From contig CAZVGZ010000006.1 in the NCBI GenBank assembly GCA_964627605.1, positions 43,348 to 107,347 of the forward strand: a DNA stretch of 64,000 nt, given 5' to 3'. Source of the DNA: CAZVGZ01 sp964627605 (GTDB lineage Bacteria; Latescibacterota; MWCZ01; CAZVGZ01). A model generated the notes under the pieces. That model had not been told where the DNA came from. It saw only the letters and a list, made by a program, of their open reading frames with translations, and ran no database searches. Numbering within the stretch: position 1 is the first letter of the stretch; every line of letters begins with the position of its first letter. The translations under genes and the position numbers were made by a program. Below are positions 45,092-52,632 of this stretch, piece after piece.

Positions 45092-46699
45092 CTACATCAT
45101 CATCATCGGCTCCAAAAAGCAGCCGTCCACGTAGATGTCGAAGAAGTCGGACTGCTCCTCCAGCTCCACATGCTCAACCCCTCTAACGAGCTCTTCAACC
45201 TGCGCTAAACGGTCCTTTGAGCACACGATCTGTGTCACACCTTCAAGCGAGGCGTTGCCGACTTTAATCATTCTCTCCACAGGTATCGATGGCATCAGCC
45301 CGATGGCGATGGCGTTTTCCAAGTTGAGGTAGTTGGCAAACCCGCCGGCCACATAGACTTTGGCAACATCCTCAAACCCTACCCCAAGCTCCCTCAACAG
45401 TATTTTCTGACCTGCATACGTGGCGGCCTTGGCCTGGGAGAGCTCACTGATGTCCTCGCGCCCCAGTGCTACACGGGGAGTTTCAGAAAGCAGATACTCC
45501 TCGCCGCCATCGCCAAAACGGCCCATCGTGTCTATGACTTCGTGCCTCCTCAGCTCTGCCATGGCGTCCACCAACCCCGAGCCGCAGACTCCCCTCGGAG
45601 CGACATCACCAATCACTGAGAATTCCGCGCGATCGCCTTCCCACCACACCCTCTCAATAGCTCCTTCAAGCCCGGGCATCCCTGCACGAATACCGCCACC
45701 CTCAAACGCCGGTCCTGCGGGGCTAGATGCCGCGATCAGACGGTCCTTATTGCCCACGACGATCTCGGTGTTGGTACCGATGTCCACCAACATCGTGATC
45801 TCATCAGAGTTATGCATCTGTGTCGCCAACATCGCCGCAGCGGTGTCTGCTCCGACGTGACACGCCACAAGAGGTACTCCGTAGACCACCCCTCGACGGT
45901 TCATCAACAGATCGGTCTCTTTAGGCGCTACCGAAAGAGAGGTCGTCGGGAGGTCGCCACCCCTAACGGCGGTCTCTGTCTGCGACCAGAACGGCTTCTG
46001 CCCCAGGCTTGTGACATCTAGTCCGAAGAACAGGTCGCGCATTGTGGCGTTGCCAGCGACGGCCATCTCATAAATCTGGACGCGTTTGATAGGCATTCGC
46101 CGTATCTCAGCGTTGAGATGCCCTACTACAACTTTTCTAAGCTCACCTGAATGGCCGCTGTCGGTGTCGTATTTTATTCTGTGCAGCACGTCTGAGCCGC
46201 CAAATGTCTGCGGATTCTCAAAGGCGGTGGTGTAGACCCTTTCGCCGGACTCCAGGTCCACCAGATGTGCAACTACAGTGGTTGTACCTAAATCAACCGC
46301 CAACCCATAGACCCCGTCCCTGTAGCTGTCGATGACCTCGCCATCTCGCACTATTGTGTCGCCCTGACGCAGTGTTCTCGGCTCAAATATGACATCGGTG
46401 GCGGCGGTCTGTGTCAAGATCTGCGGCCGGCGGGCCATGACGCTGACAGCGATGTCCTGGGCGTCAGATATGACAGTGGCTTCGCACGCAAGGCGGTACG
46501 GGTCGGATAAAAAGGCCTCTTCGTCGGTCCTGGGTGACAAACTGTCCATACCAGCGTCAATTTGGACAATACATTCGTGGCACGAACCGTCTCGCCTACA
46601 AGAACTGGGTAGATGGACCCCCAGCAGATCGGCGACTTCAAAGAGGGTCTGTCCCTGTTCTATGGGATGTTGCTGGTCTGACAGAGTAATGGATGGCAC
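45092..46699 (-). CDS. RACo-like ferredoxin/ASKHA ATPase (DUF4445)
   Basis: The protein (535 aa) has an N-terminal [2Fe-2S] ferredoxin domain with cysteines C34-x5-C40-x2-C43 and C72, a linker, and a C-terminal ASKHA domain ('YGLAVDLGTTTVVAHLVDLE', 'ITMLVDIGTNTEIVVGN', 'GICGSG-like APRGVCGSGLVDAM', 'YVAGGFANYLNLENAI'). This is the layout of RACo and related activators that reduce Co(II) corrinoid proteins using ATP. No corrinoid protein or methyltransferase gene lies beside it, so its partner must be elsewhere. It is divergent from the porin-like gene. Confidence 0.85.
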   Translation of the reverse strand: MPSITLSDQQHPIEQGQTLFEVADLLGVHLPSSCRRDGSCHECIVQIDAGMDSLSPRTDEEAFLSDPYRLACEATVISDAQDIAVSVMARRPQILTQTAATDVIFEPRTLRQGDTIVRDGEVIDSYRDGVYGLAVDLGTTTVVAHLVDLESGERVYTTAFENPQTFGGSDVLHRIKYDTDSGHSGELRKVVVGHLNAEIRRMPIKRVQIYEMAVAGNATMRDLFFGLDVTSLGQKPFWSQTETAVRGGDLPTTSLSVAPKETDLLMNRRGVVYGVPLVACHVGADTAAAMLATQMHNSDEITMLVDIGTNTEIVVGNKDRLIAASSPAGPAFEGGGIRAGMPGLEGAIERVWWEGDRAEFSVIGDVAPRGVCGSGLVDAMAELRRHEVIDTMGRFGDGGEEYLLSETPRVALGREDISELSQAKAATYAGQKILLRELGVGFEDVAKVYVAGGFANYLNLENAIAIGLMPSIPVERMIKVGNASLEGVTQIVCSKDRLAQVEELVRGVEHVELEEQSDFFDIYVDGCFLEPMMMM

Positions 46700-46940
46700 T
46701 GACTTTGCTCCTGCGTTGGGTAGTTATTGTCTTCTCAGAGAAGGACACCGGTGCGAAACCCGTGCCTCAAAAAAAACTGGGCGCGTTATCCAGCCATCTA
46801 CTCTCTGTCGTCGTCACACCGATTTTACACGGCGGCAACGCATTGGCAATCTTACCTTGTGATTATTTGGGTGGTAATCGCCTACAGACTTTGGTCTTGG
46901 GCTTGAAAAATGTTCCCAGTGAAGCGGAAGGATCAAAACT
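46700..46940. other. Divergent intergenic region
   Basis: About 240 nt between the RACo-like gene (minus) and the porin-like gene (plus). It holds an A-rich run (CTCAAAAAAAACTGG) and the ribosome site of the porin gene (GGAAGGA). I found no RNA gene or confident promoter pair. Confidence 0.35.
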
Positions 46941-47642
46941 ATGTGTTCCAAACTGCTTACGGCAATGGTCGTTGTGGTTGGCATGTCGGTTTTCGCGGAG
47001 GCGGGTGTCGATGTAGGTGCCGATATTGTGTCGCAGTACTACTGGCGCGGCGCGCCCAGCGGGATGGATTCCGATGGGTCCACTTCTACCGCGCCAGCTC
47101 TTCAGCCCAGCGTCACGGCGAGCCTTCCTATGAAGATGTCGCTCAATGTGTGGGGTTCGTGGATTCTCTCGGACCGCGACATAAATGACGCCGTCGATGA
47201 GATAGATATCACTCTCAATTACTCCCGCGATCTAAACGACAACTTGGCCATGACGTTCGGAGGTATCTACTATCTGATGCCCAACGGCACCGACGCGGAC
47301 GTTATAGACGTCTACGGAGGTGTCAGCACAGAGGTCAGCGACATCGACGTCGGGGTGACCGCCTACTACCAAATGTGGATGCAGGGCAGCGGTGACGCCT
47401 CGCTTTACTACGTCCTCAGCGCCAGCAAGAGTCTTCCGATGGATCTGACTTGTGGATTGGCCGTTGGCGGTGGCACTGAAGCATACGAGAGCCTACATCA
47501 CATTGATATCAGCGTCGGTCACGGCGGATTTAAGGCTGGGCCGGTATCAATCGCCCCGGCGATTCTTCTATCACTCCCGCAGGCTGAAGGCGCTGAGACC
47601 GTGGAATACGCAGTGACTGTATCGCTTGGATGGAGCCCCTAA
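46941..47642 (+). CDS. Outer-membrane beta-barrel protein (Gcw_chp/TorF-like)
   Basis: The protein (233 aa) has a signal peptide (MCSKLLTAMVVVVGMSVFAE) and alternating amphipathic beta strands, starting with 'AGVDVGADIVSQYYWRGAPS', the start typical of the TIGR02001/Gcw_chp putative porin family, and ending in a strand with 'VSLGWSP'. GGAAGGA precedes ATG 46941. It is probably an outer-membrane channel of unknown substrate. A related copy follows, and a terminator lies between the two. Confidence 0.7.
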   Translation: MCSKLLTAMVVVVGMSVFAEAGVDVGADIVSQYYWRGAPSGMDSDGSTSTAPALQPSVTASLPMKMSLNVWGSWILSDRDINDAVDEIDITLNYSRDLNDNLAMTFGGIYYLMPNGTDADVIDVYGGVSTEVSDIDVGVTAYYQMWMQGSGDASLYYVLSASKSLPMDLTCGLAVGGGTEAYESLHHIDISVGHGGFKAGPVSIAPAILLSLPQAEGAETVEYAVTVSLGWSP

Positions 47643-47671
47643 GTCTGTCCGCATAGCGCTCAGAGAGAATG

Positions 47672-47708
47672 AAAAAGCCGGTTCGTCTCGCGACGAATCG
47701 GCTTTTTT
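47672..47708 (+). terminator. Terminator after the first porin-like gene
   Basis: A 16-bp stem (47672-47687 with 47692-47707, one G-U pair, loop TCGC) with an A-run on the left arm and T6 on the right. It can terminate in either direction but fits the plus-strand gene ending at 47642. Confidence 0.92.
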
Positions 47709-47760
47709 GATACATACCACCGCTTCCGATTCACTTGACGCAAACCTAAGGAGCGGGACC

Positions 47761-48454
47761 ATAAAAGTGGTGAATTTCTCCCTGACGGCGCTGTTGTCAC
47801 TGTTTCATATCACCGGAACCAGCGTTGGCGCAGAGCGTTGGCGCAGAGATGGAAGCGCGGTTGCACGTACGAAGCGGATACGTTGACCGTGGTCAGGACT
47901 GGGCGAACGGCTCGAACCTGGCGCTTCAGCCGGGGATGAGCATGGAGCTGCGCCACGGCCTGTCGGTGGAGTTCTGGTCATCCTGGGTCGTCACTGACCG
48001 CACCAACACAAAGGCCAGCGACGACATTCAGATGATCCCTGGATGGTCTACCTCAATTGCCCCAGGTTGGGATGTGGCTGTCGGAGGTATACTCGACTAT
48101 GTAGTTGATGGGGGATCAACCGCCGAGGTTTTTGGTGGCCTCTCGTTCAACCCTTGCAGGAGTCCGGTCACTTTCTCGTTTGAGGCGTCGCAGGACGTCC
48201 GTGCCAACAAAGACCTGTATGTCTCACTAGGGGCCGAAGCCGCGTTGGGTGATCTCACCATCGAGGTTACCGCTGGCGGTGGTACTAAAGAGAGCTGGAA
48301 CACATTCAACGCGCTCAGCGGTACGACGTGCTACAGCTTGGGGTCGAGTGGCGGATTTACTTTTGAGCTGACAGTGTCGCTGGTAGTGTCCAACGCGCCT
48401 GACGAAGACGGTTTCAAAGCCTTTGGCGGCATCTGTGCCGGTTGGAGCCCATAG
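47761..48454 (+). pseudogene. Second porin-like gene, frameshifted in its signal peptide
   Basis: The mature barrel is open from about 47847 to 48454 ('HVRSGYVDRGQDWANGSN', ending 'FGGICAGWSP') and resembles the first porin-like protein. Its signal peptide lies in a different frame: from 47761 the codons read (ATA)-K-V-V-N-F-S-L-T-A-L-L-S-L-F...SVGA. A 13-bp tandem duplication (47821-47846) separates them; removing one copy restores a continuous pre-protein. The codon 7 nt after the AAGGAG site (47748-47753) is ATA where ATG would be expected; GTG 47767 is the nearest ordinary start. As it stands the product lacks export, so the gene is probably dead or switched off. Confidence 0.75.
47821..47846 (+). 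repeat. 13-bp tandem duplication
   Basis: Two back-to-back copies of AGCGTTGGCGCAG (47821-47833 and 47834-47846). Because 13 is not a multiple of three, the duplication shifts the frame between signal peptide and barrel of the second porin-like gene. Confidence 0.95.
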
Positions 48455-48517
48455 CCAGCAGGATTTTCTTTATCGCGCACTATATGGGCGCTGTGCTGTG
48501 GAAAACAGTACAGCGCC

Positions 48518-48901
48518 TTAGCGCGTTAGGTGACCGGACCTGTCGCCTTCGTGCCTGGTGGATGAGTACTGGTAGTAGATTAGCTCATGGTCGGCGGCGA
48601 GCGTGTGCTCAATGCCCCTTACGCACGCTATCATGTCCCCTGGTCCCAGGTCGAATTTTTCGGTGACACCTGAAGGGGTGCGCAGGGTAATAGTGGGCGT
48701 GCCCTCTATAAACAGCCAGTATTCGTCAAAATCGTGAAAATGTAGCTCCACATCGCTGTTGGCTGGAAGTCTGAGCACATGAAACGTTGAGATGTCCACG
48801 GGGCGTAGCGCTTGTGAAAGCTGTTCGCTCACACGTTCGTCTGTACCCAAACGAACTACGCACGTCCCAGGGTCAGCCAGTTGATCGGCGATGTCCGGCA
48901 T
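48518..48901 (-). CDS. Single-domain cupin protein
   Basis: The protein (127 aa) is a small cupin: motif 1 'VELHFHDFDEYWLFIEG' with metal-binding His and Glu, and motif 2 'GPGDMIACVRGIEHT' with the third His. Such proteins bind a metal and act as isomerases, dioxygenases or sugar/ligand binders; the substrate is not clear. It is divergent from the phytanoyl-CoA dioxygenase genes, with about 155 nt between starts that contain a promoter and palindrome for the other strand. Confidence 0.8.
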   Translation of the reverse strand: MPDIADQLADPGTCVVRLGTDERVSEQLSQALRPVDISTFHVLRLPANSDVELHFHDFDEYWLFIEGTPTITLRTPSGVTEKFDLGPGDMIACVRGIEHTLAADHELIYYQYSSTRHEGDRSGHLTR

Positions 48902-48969
48902 TTTTTCCTCCAGTGATCGTCAATATCCGCTGCAAGAACATAAGATACACCGAAAAATCGCCTGCTGCA

Positions 48970-48999
48970 TTGACCATATTCTTGGGAAGAGACTATTTT
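48970..48999 (+). promoter_or_regulatory. Promoter for the phytanoyl-CoA dioxygenase pair
   Basis: TTGACC (48970-48975), an 18-nt spacer and TATTTT (48994-48999), with a likely start near 49006. A palindrome follows directly. Confidence 0.5.
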
Positions 49000-49010
49000 A
49001 TTAGGGACCA

Positions 49011-49027
49011 TACACACAAAGTGTGTA
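49011..49027. promoter_or_regulatory. Palindromic operator candidate
   Basis: TACACAC AAA GTGTGTA, a perfect 7-bp inverted repeat with a 3-nt centre, lies just after the predicted transcription start and about 30 nt before the first dioxygenase gene. The position suits a repressor site. The binding protein is unknown. Confidence 0.5.
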
Positions 49028-49057
49028 AACAGCGGGGCGATCCCAGGAGAAGATGAT

Positions 49058-49894
49058 ATGTTACCACTTCACGCAGACGCACTGACAACCGAAGAGCTAA
49101 GTGAGTGGGAGGACGTCGGGTTCATCCGGTTGGGACATGTCGCGCCTGAGAGCGAGATAGCTGGGCTCAAAGATCGCATTGACGAGATAATGTTAGGTGA
49201 GACCACCTACGACGACATGCTGATGCAGTTGTGCCCGTCATCGGGGATGGAGCTTGCAGGAGAGCAGAGCAAATCTTTCAAGGGTGCCACGCTCAAATAC
49301 CGTAAAATACAGGACCTGGAGATGGACCCGCTGTTCTTGGAATACATCCAAAAACCGCTGTTTCGGGACATCACCAATAAAATCATCGCCAACGCAGTAA
49401 GTGTGTACCGAGCGATGTTCTTCAACAAGCCCGCAGGTGAGGGTGTCACCATCAACTGGCATCAGGACGGCGCTGGGGGGTGGAACCTGAGCATCCCGCC
49501 AAAAGTGACCATCTGGACAGCGCTCGACCGAACGACGCTGGCCAACGGATGTCTCCAACTGGTCGCTGGTACCCACAGAGAGATCATCCCTGAGACCGGC
49601 GACCTCCTGAGCGACGAGCAGATCGCGGTTCACGCTCCTGACTCAAAAAGGCAGTACATCGAGATGGAAGCTGGCGAGGTGGTTCTGCTGCACAACTGGG
49701 CGCTCCATCGCTCAGAAACCAACTCCACCGACGGACCGCGTCGAGGTTTCAGCGTCTGTTATATAGATGCTGAGACCACTGAGCGCTCTAGCGGCAGAGG
49801 GTTTCCGCAGGTGTTTCCCGACTACATCCCGGTCGCCAGCAAGGCGGCGACTCAATCACAGAACCTTCAAACGCCCAAAATAGCGAGATGGTGA
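49058..49894 (+). CDS. Phytanoyl-CoA dioxygenase (PhyH) family protein 1
   Basis: The protein (278 aa) is an Fe(II)/2-oxoglutarate oxygenase of the PhyH family: H135-x-D137 in 'TINWHQDGAGGW' and a distal His in 'VVLLHNWALHRSETN' (probably His217), with an Arg for 2-oxoglutarate in 'GPRRGFSVCYID'. It begins with the family's 'EWEDVGFIRLG'. Substrates in bacteria are mostly unknown. AGGAGAAG precedes ATG 49058. The next gene is a second PhyH protein that overlaps its stop. Confidence 0.88.
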   Translation: MLPLHADALTTEELSEWEDVGFIRLGHVAPESEIAGLKDRIDEIMLGETTYDDMLMQLCPSSGMELAGEQSKSFKGATLKYRKIQDLEMDPLFLEYIQKPLFRDITNKIIANAVSVYRAMFFNKPAGEGVTINWHQDGAGGWNLSIPPKVTIWTALDRTTLANGCLQLVAGTHREIIPETGDLLSDEQIAVHAPDSKRQYIEMEAGEVVLLHNWALHRSETNSTDGPRRGFSVCYIDAETTERSSGRGFPQVFPDYIPVASKAATQSQNLQTPKIARW

Positions 49895-50790
49895 ATATGG
49901 CGCTAACGAGCGAACAGGTTGAGGCCTACGAACGCGACGGGTTTGTCATTGTGGAAGATATGTTTACCGACGACGATCTGATTCCGGTGACAGATGAGAT
50001 TAATCGGTGGATTGATGAGCGGGCCCAACGGCTTAAGTCTCAAAACAAGCTCGAAAGTCTATGCCAGGGCCAGCCGTTCGAAACACGTTATGCAGCACTG
50101 TTTGCACAATGCGATGAGATTGGACAGGGGATGGACATACCCCAGATCGGTGGCGAGGCGATGTTCGCATTTCTAGGCAATGAGAGTCTTCTTGACGCGG
50201 TGGATACAATAGTCGGGCCTGAGATCACCTGTAATCCGATTCAACACCTAAGAGCCAAGGTGCCAGAGAGGCTCATAAGAGGCCGCAGCTATCTTCAGCA
50301 GACCCCCTGGCACCAGGATGCGGCGGTCACATGGGCAGAAGCCGACCCGACAAACATCATGACCGTCTGGATACCGCTGGTGGATGCCATGGTTGAGCGT
50401 GGATGCGTCCAGGCGCTGCCTGGGGTCCACATGCGGGGGCACATGGACCACAAATCAAAAGGCGGCACGACCATCGTCCCTGAGCAGTTTCCCCGTGGGA
50501 TAGCTCCGGTCTCTGCGGAAGTACCTCGCGGTGGCGCAATCTTAATGAGCAAATACACGCCACATCACACACTTCCCAATAAGAGCGATGTTGTCAGGTG
50601 GAGTCTTGACCTTAGATACCAGCCCAACTGGCAGCCGACAGGCCGCCCGTTCCATCCAGAGTTCATCGTCCGAAGTCCTTCAAAACCCGATCAGGTTCTG
50701 TCGGACCCCGAATTATGGCGTCAGCTATGGCAAGATGCGTTTCAAGACAACAAAGCCGCTGGTAAGTCCGCCCACCGCACTATATATTAA
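49888..50790 (+). CDS. Phytanoyl-CoA dioxygenase (PhyH) family protein 2
   Basis: The protein (300 aa) has the PhyH pattern with H-x-D in 'TPWHQDAAVTWAEADPTN', a distal His region 'MSKYTPHHTLPNKS' and 'RWSLDLRYQPNWQPTGR'. It starts 'YERDGFVIVEDMFTDDDLI', typical of the family. ATG 49888 overlaps the stop of protein 1; ATG 49897 is an equal option. The two proteins differ clearly in sequence, so they probably act on different substrates or in consecutive steps. Confidence 0.88.
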   Translation: MVNMALTSEQVEAYERDGFVIVEDMFTDDDLIPVTDEINRWIDERAQRLKSQNKLESLCQGQPFETRYAALFAQCDEIGQGMDIPQIGGEAMFAFLGNESLLDAVDTIVGPEITCNPIQHLRAKVPERLIRGRSYLQQTPWHQDAAVTWAEADPTNIMTVWIPLVDAMVERGCVQALPGVHMRGHMDHKSKGGTTIVPEQFPRGIAPVSAEVPRGGAILMSKYTPHHTLPNKSDVVRWSLDLRYQPNWQPTGRPFHPEFIVRSPSKPDQVLSDPELWRQLWQDAFQDNKAAGKSAHRTIY

Positions 50791-50805
50791 CGGAAGCGTG
50801 TAGCC

Positions 50806-52089
50806 CTACTGATCGGCGATGAAGAAAGGCACGAAGTGCCCATCATCGTCGAATTCGATCTCCCTGGCGGTTGTCAACTCGGTGAGATCGGCACCAGCAG
50901 AGATGCTCTCAAGCGCCTGTGGGGAGGCTTCAAGCGTCGCTAAATGCAGGGTGTCAGAGATGCGGGCTATTCTTGCTTTGGTAGGGTCGACGACGCCTGA
51001 GCTAAGGAACGACCACTCAATCGCCTGACGGTCGTTGGGGCAGACCACCGGGATCATCGCACCGCGTGCGTGCGCTGACGACAGGCAGTTGATATAAGTC
51101 TTTTCACGATCCATCTGGGCTACGAGGCGCTCAGATGTAAAATCTGCGAGCCCGATCCCCGCAGCGTTGCCGTGTGATGGCTCCGACAGGTCTCTTACGT
51201 AGATACGCTTCGGCGCACCGGCCTCATCCACCTCATCCTGATCGCCCTCCTGCCCGATCCACCTCTTTCGCCTGATCACGTTGGTGTCCATACCAGCGCC
51301 GCTGAGGTCCTTGCCCATCTGGTCTATGATGAGCAGGTCGAGCCCTTCGAGCGGCACACCTGGCACCATCTCAGATACACGGGCGAGTAGCTCTGGCTCC
51401 TCTTCTAAGAAACTCTCGGGCTTGACGCCGACGATGTCCGATGTCTGATCGTAGCCGTTCTCCAGAATCGCCAGACCGCCTACTATCTCGCATCTTTCCA
51501 AAACCATCTGCCCGGCGGTGCGAATGAGTCTCTCGAACGGCATATGCACCGCAGCGGTGTGGTAGCTGATGGCCCCGATATGTTTCCCGAGCCCGATGAG
51601 CAGCATCTTCATCAGGCCGCTTTGATAGGGGCCGATGAACCCGGTGTGCGGTTTCACACGGTTTACTACGAGAATCCTGTCAGCTTCAGAGGCGTGTCTG
51701 TCCAGGTATACCCTGAAACCGTCTTCGGTGACTCCGATCTCCACGACCTCCATCGACGCCAACAGCGGTACATCCATCGACTGTTCGGTGATCCCGTAGG
51801 AAGTGAGAAGTTCGGTCTGCCCTTCGGGAGTGCCTCCACCGTGGGAGCCCATAGCCGGTATTATGAACGGCTTTGCCCCAACAGTCTTCAGATAGTCCAC
51901 TATCGCCCTGACTATCTTCGCCATATTGGCTATTCCGCGGCTGCCAACCGGAACGGCGACCCGTTCTCCAGGTTTGACTGCGCCCTTCACATCTATCGAA
52001 CTCATCGCATGCGCTGCGGCGATGGCTGGATCATCCACCTTTTCGCCCAATAGCGATTGGCTAATACGAATTAGAGCTGGATACGCCAT
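50806..52089 (-). CDS. LarA-like DUF2088 protein
   Basis: The protein (427 aa) matches the DUF2088/lactate-racemase N-terminal family: 'IIPAMGSHGGGTPEGQ', 'ILVVNRVKPHTGFIGPYQSG', 'LMKMLLIGLGKHIGA'. The His-Lys features around 'RVKPHT' and 'GLGK' are where LarA-type proteins hold the nickel-pincer cofactor. The LarB, LarC and LarE genes for that cofactor are not in the window, so nickel use is uncertain. GAGGAT precedes ATG 52089; a longer frame to 52125 has an unlikely start inside the upstream hairpin. Confidence 0.78.
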   Translation of the reverse strand: MAYPALIRISQSLLGEKVDDPAIAAAHAMSSIDVKGAVKPGERVAVPVGSRGIANMAKIVRAIVDYLKTVGAKPFIIPAMGSHGGGTPEGQTELLTSYGITEQSMDVPLLASMEVVEIGVTEDGFRVYLDRHASEADRILVVNRVKPHTGFIGPYQSGLMKMLLIGLGKHIGAISYHTAAVHMPFERLIRTAGQMVLERCEIVGGLAILENGYDQTSDIVGVKPESFLEEEPELLARVSEMVPGVPLEGLDLLIIDQMGKDLSGAGMDTNVIRRKRWIGQEGDQDEVDEAGAPKRIYVRDLSEPSHGNAAGIGLADFTSERLVAQMDREKTYINCLSSAHARGAMIPVVCPNDRQAIEWSFLSSGVVDPTKARIARISDTLHLATLEASPQALESISAGADLTELTTAREIEFDDDGHFVPFFIADQ

Positions 52090-52099
52090 TTCTATCCTC

Positions 52100-52142
52100 A
52101 AAAAAAATGCACAGCCCGCCGCCAACGTCCGGCGGCGGGCTG
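52100..52142 (-). terminator. Terminator between the 134-aa gene and the LarA-like gene
   Basis: A perfect 12-bp GC-rich stem (52112-52123 with 52131-52142, loop 7 nt), then on the minus strand TGCA and eight T residues (52107-52100). The T-run directly touches the GAGGAT ribosome site of the LarA-like gene. Confidence 0.85.
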
Positions 52143-52166
52143 CGACTGGTGTGGTCGGCTGTGGTC

Positions 52167-52571
52167 TTACTTCGCTTCGTCTGCGAGCTGGAATCTCACC
52201 TCAGGCAGATCATCGCGGAACGTGCACTCCAGAGTCTTGTGAGCCGACAGCTTAAAAATATCCGCGTCAATTTCGACCACCTGGAGCAGCACACGAGCTT
52301 TGTGGCGACCAAACTCTTCCTTGAGATCGTTGTACTTGAAGAGATATAGTTCGGTGCCGTAGGACGTCTGGGTGGCAGATGCCGCCTTGCTCTGTGGGGA
52401 GAGGTCAGATATGACCGCCCCGCCAGAAGCAGCTGAGGAGTAGTGCATCGCCACGCGCACCAAAATAAGGTGAGCGTGAAAGGGCAGAATCAGCCGGTTG
52501 CCGAATGTCAGACCGGTTCGATTCTTGGCGACCGCCTTTGCGACGCTGAGCTTTTTGGGCTTTGATGCCAT
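52167..52571 (-). CDS. Small protein of unknown function
   Basis: The protein (134 aa) is soluble, begins with a basic stretch (MASKPKKLSVAKAVAKNRTG) and has an alpha/beta pattern with strands 'ILPFHAHLILVRVAMHY', 'TELYLFKYNDLKEEFG' and 'RVLLQVVEIDADIFKL'. No family is recognised. A terminator follows it, so it is probably its own transcript or the end of one. A ribosome site (AAAAAGGAGCG) lies just before ATG 52571, which supports real coding. Confidence 0.65.
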   Translation of the reverse strand: MASKPKKLSVAKAVAKNRTGLTFGNRLILPFHAHLILVRVAMHYSSAASGGAVISDLSPQSKAASATQTSYGTELYLFKYNDLKEEFGRHKARVLLQVVEIDADIFKLSAHKTLECTFRDDLPEVRFQLADEAK

Positions 52572-52632
52572 GCCTCACGCTCCTTTTTCCCCAACGGGGG
52601 TGTCTGCATGTCGCTGCTATTACACTAGGTGG

